Shown here: in pieces, positions 1-5,546 of the stretch
Layout: each line of letters starts with the position of its first letter
Position numbering within the stretch: position 1 is the first letter of the stretch
DNA from: Comamonadaceae bacterium
GTDB taxonomy: Bacteria; Pseudomonadota; Gammaproteobacteria; Burkholderiales; Burkholderiaceae
Reading direction: 5' to 3'
NCBI GenBank assembly: GCA_947505995.1
Contig: CANNNB010000160.1
Coordinates: forward strand, 1-5,546
DNA length: 5,546 nt
The notes under the pieces: model-generated
What the model was told of the DNA's origin: nothing
Seen by the model: only the letters and a program-made list of their open reading frames with translations
Databases searched by the model: none
Translations under genes and position numbers: made by a program

Positions 1-1
1 A

Positions 2-637
2 GACATCAACAAACCATTCGAGCGTCAAACATTGTGGTGGGATCACACCAACAAACCAGGCGCAGAACAATTGTTTGCACGTGAGCAAGAGGTTTACTTG
101 GGCATGTGCCGTCGCTGGCACGATATTCCCAAGCCCACCATTGCCATGGTGCAGGGCGCTTGCGTTGCAGGTGGCTTGATGTTGGCTTGGGTCTGCGATT
201 TGATCATTGCCAGTGACGATGCATTTTTTCAAGATCCTGTGGTGCGCATGGGCATCCCCGGTGTTGAATATTTTGCACACGCACACGAACTCAACCCCCG
301 CATTGCCAAAGAATTTTTATTTTTGGGCGATCGCATGAAAGCCGATAGGGCTTACATGATGGGCATGGTGAACCGAGTGGTTCCCCGCGAAGAACTGGAA
401 GCGCAAACCTACGACATTGCTGCGCGCATTGCCAAACAACCTCGCATGGGTTTGGCCCTGACCAAAACCGTGATCAATCGCGTTGAAGAATTACAAGGCC
501 TTCGCACCACCATGGATGTGGCCTTTGGCTATCACCACTTTGCACACGCACACAGCCAAGTCATGGGTGCTGGTCAACTGGGCGGCCACGACGCAAAAAC
601 CATGGCGCAAGCCAACAAAAAGGACGCCAAAGAATGA
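2..637 (+). CDS. Enoyl-CoA hydratase/isomerase family protein (crotonase fold), 5' truncated
   Basis: The open frame runs from the window edge (first full codon at base 2, residues DINKPFERQTLWW...) to TGA at 635-637, giving 211 residues; the N-terminal part, probably 60-100 residues with the first oxyanion-hole loop, lies upstream. A TTG at 32 is in frame but is unlikely to be the start, because coding sequence continues before it. Visible crotonase features are the segment PTIAMVQGACVAGG, the CDLIIAS strand, the turn PVVRMGIPG, and the tail helix AKEFLFLGDRMKADRAYMMGMVNRVVPREEL. The two glutamates that hydrate the double bond in classical enoyl-CoA hydratase are replaced: Met (codon 179-181) and Val (codon 239-241). 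It may therefore not be a plain hydratase; isomerase, hydrolase or retro-aldol/lyase roles are alternatives. Its stop overlaps the IpdC-like gene by ATGA, so it is probably cotranslated within a steroid C/D-ring operon. Family is clear; reaction is unknown. Confidence 0.9.
   Translation, partial: DINKPFERQTLWWDHTNKPGAEQLFAREQEVYLGMCRRWHDIPKPTIAMVQGACVAGGLMLAWVCDLIIASDDAFFQDPVVRMGIPGVEYFAHAHELNPRIAKEFLFLGDRMKADRAYMMGMVNRVVPREELEAQTYDIAARIAKQPRMGLALTKTVINRVEELQGLRTTMDVAFGYHHFAHAHSQVMGAGQLGGHDAKTMAQANKKDAKE
272..286 (+). repeat. 15-base exact direct repeat, copy 1 (TTTGCACACGCACAC)
   Basis: The same 15 bases recur at 539-553 in the same gene and the same reading frame. Both copies encode Phe-Ala-His-Ala-His, once after the PGVEY turn and once near the C terminus. 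It is probably a protein-level coincidence or a histidine-rich feature of this crotonase subfamily rather than a mobile or regulatory repeat. Confidence 0.5.
539..553 (+). repeat. 15-base exact direct repeat, copy 2 (TTTGCACACGCACAC)
   Basis: Second copy of the in-frame repeat at 272-286, encoding Phe-Ala-His-Ala-His, directly after Tyr-His-His, so the local protein sequence is strikingly histidine-rich (YHHFAHAH). Confidence 0.5.
620..624 (+). promoter_or_regulatory. Ribosome binding site (AAGGA) for the ipdC-like gene, with ATGA start/stop overlap
   Basis: AAGGA lies 9 bases before the ATG at 634 and inside the end of the upstream crotonase gene. The ATGA at 634-637 fuses the start of the second gene with the stop of the first, a layout typical of translational coupling. 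It supports 634 as the start. Confidence 0.65.
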
Positions 638-1719
638 GTCCATCGCATGCATTGCGAACACCTTTGTGTGATTTATTAGGGTGCCAATATCCGGTGATAC
701 AAACGGCCATGGGCTGGGTTGCGGGGTCCTCCTTGGTCGCAGCCACCACCAATGCGGGTGGCTTTGGTTTTTTGGCGGGTGCCACCATTGCATCCGATCA
801 AGTTGAAGCAGAAATATTGCGAGTCAAAGAGCTCACCGGCGACAAACCCTTTGGTTTGAACTTCCACATGTTTCAAACCAATGCCAATCAATTGCTCGAC
901 TTGGCCATCGAACACAAAATTCGGGCTGTGAGTTATGGCCGAGGCCCCGACAAAAAAGTGATAGGTCGTTTGCGCGATGCTGGTATCGTGTGCATGCCCA
1001 CCGTGGGCGCATTGAAACACGCCCAAAAAGCCATCGAAATGGGTGCCAATGCCATCACCGTCCAGGGCGGCGAAGGGGGCGGACATACAGGCTCAGTGCC
1101 TTCCACTCTCTTAATTCCCCAAGTGGTCGATGCTGTCAAAGTACCTGTCATTGCAGCGGGGGGGTTCTACGATGGCCGCGGTCTGATGGCTGCCCTTGCC
1201 TACGGTGCACAAGGCATTGCCATGGGCACGCGCTTTTTAATGACCAGCGACTCTGGAATACCAGCTGCCACATTGGACCGCTACCTTCAGGCCAAAGACG
1301 CAGAAAAAATTCAAATCTCTTATTTGGTGGATGGCATGCCACAGCGCATGATTCCAAACGAGTACTTGCAAATGTTAGAAAAGTCATCGCCCTTCAAACG
1401 TTTGCGCATTGCCGTTCAGTTGGCATTGCAGTGGAAGGCGCAAACGGGTATGACCACCCAACAAGCCTTGTCCATTTTGTGGAAAGGTTTCAGAGAAGAT
1501 CCTGGCAGCACTGCCCAAAACGTCATGGCCGCCAACGCCCCCATGCTGCTGCAGCGCTCCATGACCGATGGCAAGCCCGCAGAAGGCGTGATGTCATCTG
1601 GGCAAGTGGCCGCGTTGATCAACCAACTTGATTCTTGCGACGCCGTCATTCAAGGCATCATGCGCCAAGCTCAAGACAGGCAATTGGCGATGCAGCAATA
1701 CAGCGGGCAAGCCGCTTAA
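634..1719 (+). CDS. ipdC: IpdC-like flavin-dependent oxidoreductase (nitronate monooxygenase/2-nitropropane dioxygenase fold)
   Basis: This 361-residue, soluble TIM-barrel flavoprotein probably binds FMN. Motifs in order are PVIQTAMGWVAG (about 20-31), NAGGFGFLAGATI, a QGGEGGGHTG loop (144-153) with His151 at the position of the catalytic histidine of nitronate monooxygenases, VIAAGGFYDGRG (172-183, phosphate binding), and YGAQGIAMGTRFLMTSDS (190-207). Length and sequence, including the region after the barrel (VDGMPQR, ANAPMLLQ, GVMSSGQVA), match my memory of mycobacterial IpdC (Rv3553, about 355 residues) better than generic nitronate monooxygenases. IpdC acts in steroid C/D-ring catabolism, as I recall oxidising an indane-carboxyl-CoA intermediate to the enone that EchA20 then hydrolyses; the Comamonas counterpart is called ScdK. 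The EchA20-like gene follows after 12 bases, which supports this. A less specific alternative is nitronate monooxygenase. The start is fixed by the ATGA overlap and an upstream AAGGA. Confidence 0.88.
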   Translation: MSPSHALRTPLCDLLGCQYPVIQTAMGWVAGSSLVAATTNAGGFGFLAGATIASDQVEAEILRVKELTGDKPFGLNFHMFQTNANQLLDLAIEHKIRAVSYGRGPDKKVIGRLRDAGIVCMPTVGALKHAQKAIEMGANAITVQGGEGGGHTGSVPSTLLIPQVVDAVKVPVIAAGGFYDGRGLMAALAYGAQGIAMGTRFLMTSDSGIPAATLDRYLQAKDAEKIQISYLVDGMPQRMIPNEYLQMLEKSSPFKRLRIAVQLALQWKAQTGMTTQQALSILWKGFREDPGSTAQNVMAANAPMLLQRSMTDGKPAEGVMSSGQVAALINQLDSCDAVIQGIMRQAQDRQLAMQQYSGQAA

Positions 1720-1723
1720 GGAG
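1718..1723 (+). promoter_or_regulatory. Ribosome binding site (AAGGAG) for the echA20-like gene
   Basis: AAGGAG overlaps the TAA stop of the preceding gene and stands 8 bases before the ATG at 1732. It confirms that start and leaves no room for a promoter or terminator between the two genes. Confidence 0.75.
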
Positions 1724-1731
1724 CGATACGC

Positions 1732-2487
1732 ATGACACCACAATTTTTCACTGAACTGCATGCCAACGGCGTTGCCGAAATCGTGCTCAATCGCCCCCCC
1801 GTCAATGCATTGAACGCCGCAGGCTGGTATGGTTTGGCAGCAGAGATCGAAGCTCAAGGTAAGCGGCCTGAGGTTCGCGTCATTGTGATTCGCGCTGAGG
1901 GCAGGGGTTTTTGTGCTGGTGTTGACATCAAAGAATTGGCCAGCAACGACAAACTCATCGTTGACGTGAATGCCGGCAATTACGCCACCTTCAAAGCGGT
2001 TCACCTCAATAAAGTACCCGTCATTGCGGCCGTCCATGGCTTCGTGTTGGGCGGCGGCATTGGTATTTGCGGTGCCGCCGACATTGTGATTGCCGCAGAC
2101 GACGCAAGTTTTGGTCTACCCGAAGTAGATCGCGGCGCCATGGGCGGTGCGGCGCATTTACAGCGCATGTTTGGCGTTCAAAAAACACGCTATCTATTTT
2201 TCACAGGCGAGATGATTGGCGCCACAGAGGCTGCACGCTTGGGCGCCATTGAGCGTGTGGTGCCGCGCGCCGAATTGCGCGACACCGCTATGGCCATTGC
2301 CGGCAAAATTGCCGCTAAGAGTCCTGCCATGATTCGAATTGCCAAAGAAGCTCTGACTGGCATTGAAGATGGCAACCTAGAAGACAAATATCGCTGGGAA
2401 CAAGGCTTCACTTTGCAAGCCTATATGAGCCCAGATTCCAATGAAACCCGTCAGGCATTTGTCGAGAAACGTGATGCCACGTTCTGA
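1732..2487 (+). CDS. echA20: EchA20-like crotonase-fold ring hydrolase of steroid C/D-ring degradation
   Basis: The 251-residue product is a full-length crotonase-family protein. Key parts are RPPVNALN near the N terminus, RAEGRGFCAGVDIKEL (54-69, first oxyanion loop), HGFVLGGGIGICGAADI (about 102-118, second oxyanion loop), FGLPEVDRGAMGG (127-139) and EQGFTLQAY near the C terminus. These strings closely match what I remember of mycobacterial EchA20 (Rv3550, about 247 residues), which hydrolytically opens a ring of the indane CoA thioester HIEC-CoA rather than hydrating a double bond; the Comamonas counterpart is ScdY. Consistent with a non-hydratase role, the first classical glutamate position is Gly111, while the second is kept as Glu131. 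It sits directly after the IpdC-like gene, whose product is the expected supplier of its substrate. A generic enoyl-CoA hydratase/isomerase is the fallback reading. Confidence 0.87.
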   Translation: MTPQFFTELHANGVAEIVLNRPPVNALNAAGWYGLAAEIEAQGKRPEVRVIVIRAEGRGFCAGVDIKELASNDKLIVDVNAGNYATFKAVHLNKVPVIAAVHGFVLGGGIGICGAADIVIAADDASFGLPEVDRGAMGGAAHLQRMFGVQKTRYLFFTGEMIGATEAARLGAIERVVPRAELRDTAMAIAGKIAAKSPAMIRIAKEALTGIEDGNLEDKYRWEQGFTLQAYMSPDSNETRQAFVEKRDATF

Positions 2488-2492
2488 ATGCC

Positions 2493-2500
2493 AAGGAGGT
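2493..2500 (+). promoter_or_regulatory. Near-perfect Shine-Dalgarno (AAGGAGGT) deciding the start of the first acyl-CoA dehydrogenase
   Basis: AAGGAGGT is followed by GCAA and then ATG at 2505. An in-frame GTG at 2499 overlaps the Shine-Dalgarno itself, so it cannot be the real start. This is the strongest ribosome binding site in the window and may raise output of the dehydrogenase relative to the upstream genes. Confidence 0.85.
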
Positions 2501-2504
2501 GCAA

Positions 2505-3659
2505 ATGCAACTTAAATACACCAGCGAACAAAATGTCTTCCGCGCCGAAGTGCGCGACTGGCTGCAAACTCACGTACCTCATGAGCAGTTTGCCAGCCAC
2601 GACACCAAAGAAGGCTTCGAGCAGCATCGACATTGGGAGGCCACTTTGGCCGATGGCGGCTGGAGTAGCGTCACATGGCCCAAAGATTTGGGCGGCCGTG
2701 GTTGCGACCTCATTCAGTGGCTCATCTTCGAAGAAGAATATGCGGCGGCTGATGCGCCATTTCGCGTCAATCAAAACGGCATTCTTTTATTGGGTCCCAC
2801 TTTGATGGAATTTGGCACAGCAGCACAGAAAGCCAAGTTCTTGCCCCGCATGGCTCGATGTGATGACATGTGGGCTCAGGGGTGGAGCGAACCCAATGCA
2901 GGCTCTGACATGGCGGCTATCAGCAGCAAAGCCATTCGCGATGGTGACCACTATGTATTGAATGGCCAAAAAACTTGGTCGACTCGCGCCATCTTTGCCA
3001 ATTGGTTGTTTGGCCTGTTTCGAAGCGATCCAACTTCCTCCCGACATCACGGTCTGAGTTATTTACTGGTGCCACTGGATGCACCGGGACTTACCATTCG
3101 CCCTATTCAAGCATTGAATGGCAAACAAGCTTTTGCAGAAATTTTCTTTGACGACGTTCGGGTTTCGGCAGACAACTTACTGGGTGAAGAGGGGCAAGGC
3201 TGGAACGTGGCCATGGCGACGGCAGGGTTTGAGCGTGGCTTGTTGCTTCGTTCGCCAGCGCGCTATCAACGAACAGCGCAAAAACTCATGCAGCTTTATC
3301 GCAAGCACCAAGCCTCTGCCGATCGCGACCCCTCCATTCGCGAAGCCGTCATGCGCGCATGGATGGGATCGGAGGCGTATAACTTAGCCTCTTATCACAC
3401 AGTGGGCAAAGTGCAACAAGGCATGCGTGTAGGCGCCGAAGCAAGTACCAACAAAATTTTCTGGTCCGAACTTGATTTAGAAATGCACGAGACAGCCATG
3501 CGCATTTTGGGACCGCGCGCTGAATTGTGTGAAGACCCAGAATCGCATGAATGGCTTGAAGGCTTTTTGTTTGCGCAAGCTGGCTCTATCTATGCTGGCA
3601 GCAACGAAATTCAACGCAACATCATTGCTGAGCGCTTGCTTGGCTTGCCAAAAAATTAA
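2505..3659 (+). CDS. Acyl-CoA dehydrogenase, catalytic (base-bearing) subunit, FadE30/FadE31-like
   Basis: The 384-residue product spans all three acyl-CoA dehydrogenase domains: N-terminal helices (1 to about 115, with EEEYAAADAP), the beta domain with WAQGWSEPNAGSD (123-135) and NGQKTWST (153-160) for flavin and substrate contact, and the C-terminal helical domain ending in YAGSNEIQRNIIAERLLG (363-380). The base position used by medium-chain enzymes (Glu in YEGT) is Ala364. Instead Glu243, in TAGFERGLLLRS, falls where isovaleryl-CoA dehydrogenase and several steroid FadE subunits carry their base. It transfers electrons from an acyl-CoA to FAD, creating an alpha,beta double bond. The sequence resembles my memory of FadE30, and the neighbours imply a steroid-derived substrate such as HIP-CoA or a ring-opened dioyl-CoA; which one cannot be read from sequence. 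Eleven bases separate it from a second dehydrogenase, suggesting a heteromeric complex. Confidence 0.92.
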   Translation: MQLKYTSEQNVFRAEVRDWLQTHVPHEQFASHDTKEGFEQHRHWEATLADGGWSSVTWPKDLGGRGCDLIQWLIFEEEYAAADAPFRVNQNGILLLGPTLMEFGTAAQKAKFLPRMARCDDMWAQGWSEPNAGSDMAAISSKAIRDGDHYVLNGQKTWSTRAIFANWLFGLFRSDPTSSRHHGLSYLLVPLDAPGLTIRPIQALNGKQAFAEIFFDDVRVSADNLLGEEGQGWNVAMATAGFERGLLLRSPARYQRTAQKLMQLYRKHQASADRDPSIREAVMRAWMGSEAYNLASYHTVGKVQQGMRVGAEASTNKIFWSELDLEMHETAMRILGPRAELCEDPESHEWLEGFLFAQAGSIYAGSNEIQRNIIAERLLGLPKN

Positions 3660-3664
3660 AGAGG
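3658..3664 (+). promoter_or_regulatory. Ribosome binding site (AAAGAGG) for the second acyl-CoA dehydrogenase
   Basis: AAAGAGG overlaps the TAA stop of the previous gene and lies 6 bases before the ATG at 3671, supporting that start and tight coexpression of the two dehydrogenase subunits. Confidence 0.55.
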
Positions 3665-3670
3665 CTGATC

Positions 3671-4747
3671 ATGAATTTCACTTTCAATGAAGACCAGCAC
3701 GCCTTACGCGATGCCATCAGTCGTTTTTTGATGGTGGAGGCTGCGCCGGAAAAATTGCGCGCCATTTGGCAAACCGATGCCGGCCGTTCAACCGAACTTC
3801 GCAGCAAATTGGCCGAGCAAGGTATTACTGCTTTGTCGGTACCCGAATCTGCTGGCGGACTGGGACTGGGTGATGAGGACTGGGCCTTGATGAATCAGGA
3901 GTTGGGCTATTTTGGCATGCCTGACTCTTTATCAGACACAGCTTACTTGGCCGCAGGTTTGTTGTCAGGCTTGCCAGAACAGCATTCCATGCGAGACAGA
4001 TGGCTACCGCTGATTGCCGATGGCTCGATCCGGATTGCCTTAGGTCACCCCGTGAACCCTTGGGTGGCTGATGCGCATTTGGCCGACTTGCTTTTGCTGG
4101 CACATCCCACAGCCGATGGCACTGAGTGGCACGCGCTCACACCAGACCAAGTGACGGCAGTTGCATGCCCTAGCATCGATGCCTCCAGACGCTTAGCCAC
4201 CCTCACTTGGCAAGCTACTGACACTAGCCGCATTGCTGATGCAGCAGTCGGTCAAACCTTGGCCGATGATTTGTTAGACCGCGGCGCTCTTGGTGTATCA
4301 GGGCAATTGTTGGGTCTGGCTCAGCGCATGCTCGATTTGACAGTCGATTACGCTGCGCAGCGCAAACAATTTGGCAAGCCCATTGGTTCTTTTCAAGCTG
4401 TCAAACATCAATTGGCCGACATCGTGACCAAAATTGAATTTGCCAAACCTGTGTTGTATCGCGCAGCCAACGCGCTCAGCCAATCGGAGGCTCAACGCTC
4501 AGTTCGGATTTCTCACGCCAAAATTGCTTGTGCCGATGCAGGCTGGTTTGCGGCGCGCAAAGCCATTCAAGTCCATGGCGCCATGGGCTACACCTGGGAA
4601 GTCGATTTGCAAATGTTCATGAAACGCGCTTGGGTACTGGACGCTGCATGGGGCGATCGCGCCTTCCACAAACAGCGCTTGGCCGATGCGCTCATGAGCG
4701 ACAACGCCCTCATGGGTCCTGGCGCAACATTCCATAAATCTCTTTAA
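3671..4747 (+). CDS. Acyl-CoA dehydrogenase family protein, probable non-catalytic partner subunit
   Basis: The 358-residue product is shorter and more divergent than its neighbour. The N-terminal helical domain is recognisable (FNEDQHALRDAISRFL, LAEQGITALSVPESAGGLGLG), as is the C-terminal domain with RKQFGKPIGSFQAVKH (231-246) and VHGAMGYTWEVDLQMFMKRA (301-320). The Arg and QFG of the first motif and the HGxxGYTWE of the second are FAD-binding signatures. The middle beta domain is compressed and lacks the usual TEPxAGSD and NGxK motifs seen in the partner. The medium-chain base position is Trp327, and the isovaleryl-type position is not a glutamate (Asp203 lies two residues off in my hand alignment). 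This is the pattern of the small subunit of steroid-type FadE heterotetramers (FadE26-27, FadE28-29, FadE31-32 in Mycobacterium), in which one subunit supplies the base and the two share FAD. Partnership with the preceding gene is inferred from adjacency and complementary motifs. Confidence 0.87.
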   Translation: MNFTFNEDQHALRDAISRFLMVEAAPEKLRAIWQTDAGRSTELRSKLAEQGITALSVPESAGGLGLGDEDWALMNQELGYFGMPDSLSDTAYLAAGLLSGLPEQHSMRDRWLPLIADGSIRIALGHPVNPWVADAHLADLLLLAHPTADGTEWHALTPDQVTAVACPSIDASRRLATLTWQATDTSRIADAAVGQTLADDLLDRGALGVSGQLLGLAQRMLDLTVDYAAQRKQFGKPIGSFQAVKHQLADIVTKIEFAKPVLYRAANALSQSEAQRSVRISHAKIACADAGWFAARKAIQVHGAMGYTWEVDLQMFMKRAWVLDAAWGDRAFHKQRLADALMSDNALMGPGATFHKSL

Positions 4748-4759
4748 GACGGACCTCTC

Positions 4760-5546
4760 ATGGCAGAAGCTTTCATTGTTGACGCATTGCGTTCACCCAC
4801 TGGCAAACGCAATGGGTCATTGGCCAAAGTGCATGGCGCAGATTTAGGCGCTCACGTCATCAAAGGCATTGTTCAACGCAATGCCATTCCAGCTGCCGAA
4901 TACGACGATGTCATTTTTGGCTGCGTCGACACCATCGGTGCCTTGGCAGGCGACATTGCCAGAACATCTTGGTTGGCTGCGGGCATGCCCCTTAACGTAC
5001 CCGGCACCACCATTGATCGCCAGTGCGGTTCATCACAGCAAGCTGTTCATTTTGCAGCGCAAGCGGTCATGAGTGGTACTCAAGATGTGGTGCTGGCAGG
5101 CGGCGTTCAAACCATGAGTAGTATCCCCATTGGTTCAGCGATGTTGGCCGGACAGCCATTGGGCTTTACAACGCCATTTGCTGAAAGCGAAGGTTGGCAA
5201 GCCCGCTTTGGCAACGCACCCGTCAATCAGTTTTACGCCGCTCAAAGAATTGCTGATCATTGGCAGATCAGTCGTGAAGACATGGAAGCCTTTGCCAAAG
5301 AAAGTCATGACCGTGCCCTGCGCGCCATTGCAGAAGGTCGCTTCCAACGTGAAATTTTGCCCTATGGTAGCTTTGCTATGGATGAAACAGCACGTGCCAG
5401 CACCTTGGAAAAATTGGCCACGCTACAACCTGTTGATCCCACCTATCCCAAAATTACTGCTGCTGTATCGAGCTCTACCTGCGATGCTGCTGCAGCTATT
5501 TTGGTGGTGTCAGAAGCTGCGCTCAAAAAATACAATTTGACCCCCC
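4760..5546 (+). CDS. fadA6: FadA6-like thiolase (acetyl-CoA acyltransferase), 3' truncated
   Basis: Translation from ATG 4760 stays open to the window edge, giving 262 of an expected 390 or so residues; the start is 12 bases after the previous stop, preceded only by a weak GGA at 4751-4753. The sequence begins MAEAFIVDALRSPTGKRNG, a standard thiolase start. Cys89 in TIDRQCGSSQQA is the acyl-accepting nucleophile, and AGGVQTMSSIPI (113-124) follows. GCVDTIGALAGDIAR, SWLAAGMPLNVPG and DRQCGSSQQA closely match my memory of mycobacterial FadA6 (Rv3556c), which thiolyses a ring-opened steroid dioyl-CoA (MeDODA-CoA), releasing acetyl-CoA. In Comamonas the thiolase is called ScdF. The C-terminal catalytic His and Cys lie beyond the window. 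Residues 237-246 read SSSTCDAAAA where most thiolases have a NASGxNDGAAA-type stretch, so the glycine after Asp is Ala243. A general 3-ketoacyl-CoA thiolase is the fallback. Confidence 0.88.
   Translation, partial: MAEAFIVDALRSPTGKRNGSLAKVHGADLGAHVIKGIVQRNAIPAAEYDDVIFGCVDTIGALAGDIARTSWLAAGMPLNVPGTTIDRQCGSSQQAVHFAAQAVMSGTQDVVLAGGVQTMSSIPIGSAMLAGQPLGFTTPFAESEGWQARFGNAPVNQFYAAQRIADHWQISREDMEAFAKESHDRALRAIAEGRFQREILPYGSFAMDETARASTLEKLATLQPVDPTYPKITAAVSSSTCDAAAAILVVSEAALKKYNLTP

Noticed and set aside
1158..1164. Run of seven G, and a run of seven C at 1794-1800, as possible frameshift or slippage sites
   Set aside because: Both runs read in frame through conserved motifs (AAGGF in the IpdC-like protein, RPPVN in the EchA20-like protein), and the frames stay intact afterwards, so no error or programmed shift is indicated.
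990..1631. 213-codon + strand frame overlapping the ipdC-like gene
   Set aside because: It lies entirely inside a gene with clear family motifs, its translation is rich in Arg/His/Cys without recognisable domains, and there is no separate ribosome binding site. It is a frame shadow.
634..1719. Nitronate monooxygenase for nitroalkane detoxification
   Set aside because: The fold and His151 fit, but the C-terminal half and the operon neighbours match IpdC of steroid catabolism better than a detoxification enzyme.
1594..2037. 147-codon minus-strand frame across the ipdC/echA20 junction
   Set aside because: It is antisense to two well-supported genes, and no family similarity is visible. It is most likely a by-product of codon bias.
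2488..2504. Promoter, terminator or regulator site in the intergenic gaps
   Set aside because: The largest gap is 17 bases and is filled by a Shine-Dalgarno. No inverted repeats followed by T runs, and no KstR2-like palindrome, were seen in any gap.
5130..5540. 136-codon + strand frame in the thiolase region
   Set aside because: The thiolase frame starting at 4760 covers the same bases, carries the catalytic Cys89 and family motifs, and runs open to the edge. The 5130 frame has no recognisable features.
1..5546. CRISPR array, tRNA, insertion sequence or phage genes
   Set aside because: No regularly spaced repeats, tRNA-like folds, transposase motifs or terminal inverted repeats were seen. 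The window is almost fully occupied by metabolic genes.

Overview
The window is a dense, single-strand run of six genes, all on the + strand, with no gap longer than 17 bases. The first gene is cut off at the left edge and the last at the right edge. Base composition (about half G+C by eye), good Shine-Dalgarno sites and gene style suggest a proteobacterium. A betaproteobacterium of the Comamonadaceae/Burkholderiales type is my best guess, but there is no rRNA or marker gene here to settle it.

Layout: (1) 2-637, C-terminal part of a crotonase-fold protein annotated as enoyl-CoA hydratase; (2) 634-1719, a nitronate-monooxygenase-fold flavoprotein closely resembling IpdC; (3) 1732-2487, a crotonase-fold protein with the signature of the steroid ring hydrolase EchA20; (4) 2505-3659 and (5) 3671-4747, two adjacent, dissimilar acyl-CoA dehydrogenase subunits that look like a heteromeric pair; (6) 4760 to the window end, the N-terminal two thirds of a FadA6-like thiolase. 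Gene 1 and gene 2 overlap by ATGA; the other gaps are 11-17 bases and carry only ribosome binding sites. This looks like the interior of one operon, with no promoter or terminator visible.

Taken together, IpdC + EchA20 + a FadE pair + FadA6 is the gene set known for breakdown of the last two steroid rings (C and D, the hexahydroindane/HIP pathway). It was described in Mycobacterium/Rhodococcus (KstR2 regulon) and, under scd names, in Comamonas testosteroni. The assignment rests on remembered family sequences and motifs, not on a search. In the inferred scheme the dehydrogenase pair, the first crotonase and the thiolase shorten the acyl-CoA side chain or the ring-opened chain. IpdC prepares the indane nucleus and EchA20 opens a ring hydrolytically. 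The partner ring hydrolase IpdAB, the CoA ligase FadD3 and any regulator are not in this window and would be expected nearby.

I did not find a wholly new system. The points most worth a second look are the active sites: a crotonase lacking both usual catalytic glutamates, a dehydrogenase pair with its base in only one subunit and a degenerate partner, and a thiolase with an altered DGAAA-type motif.
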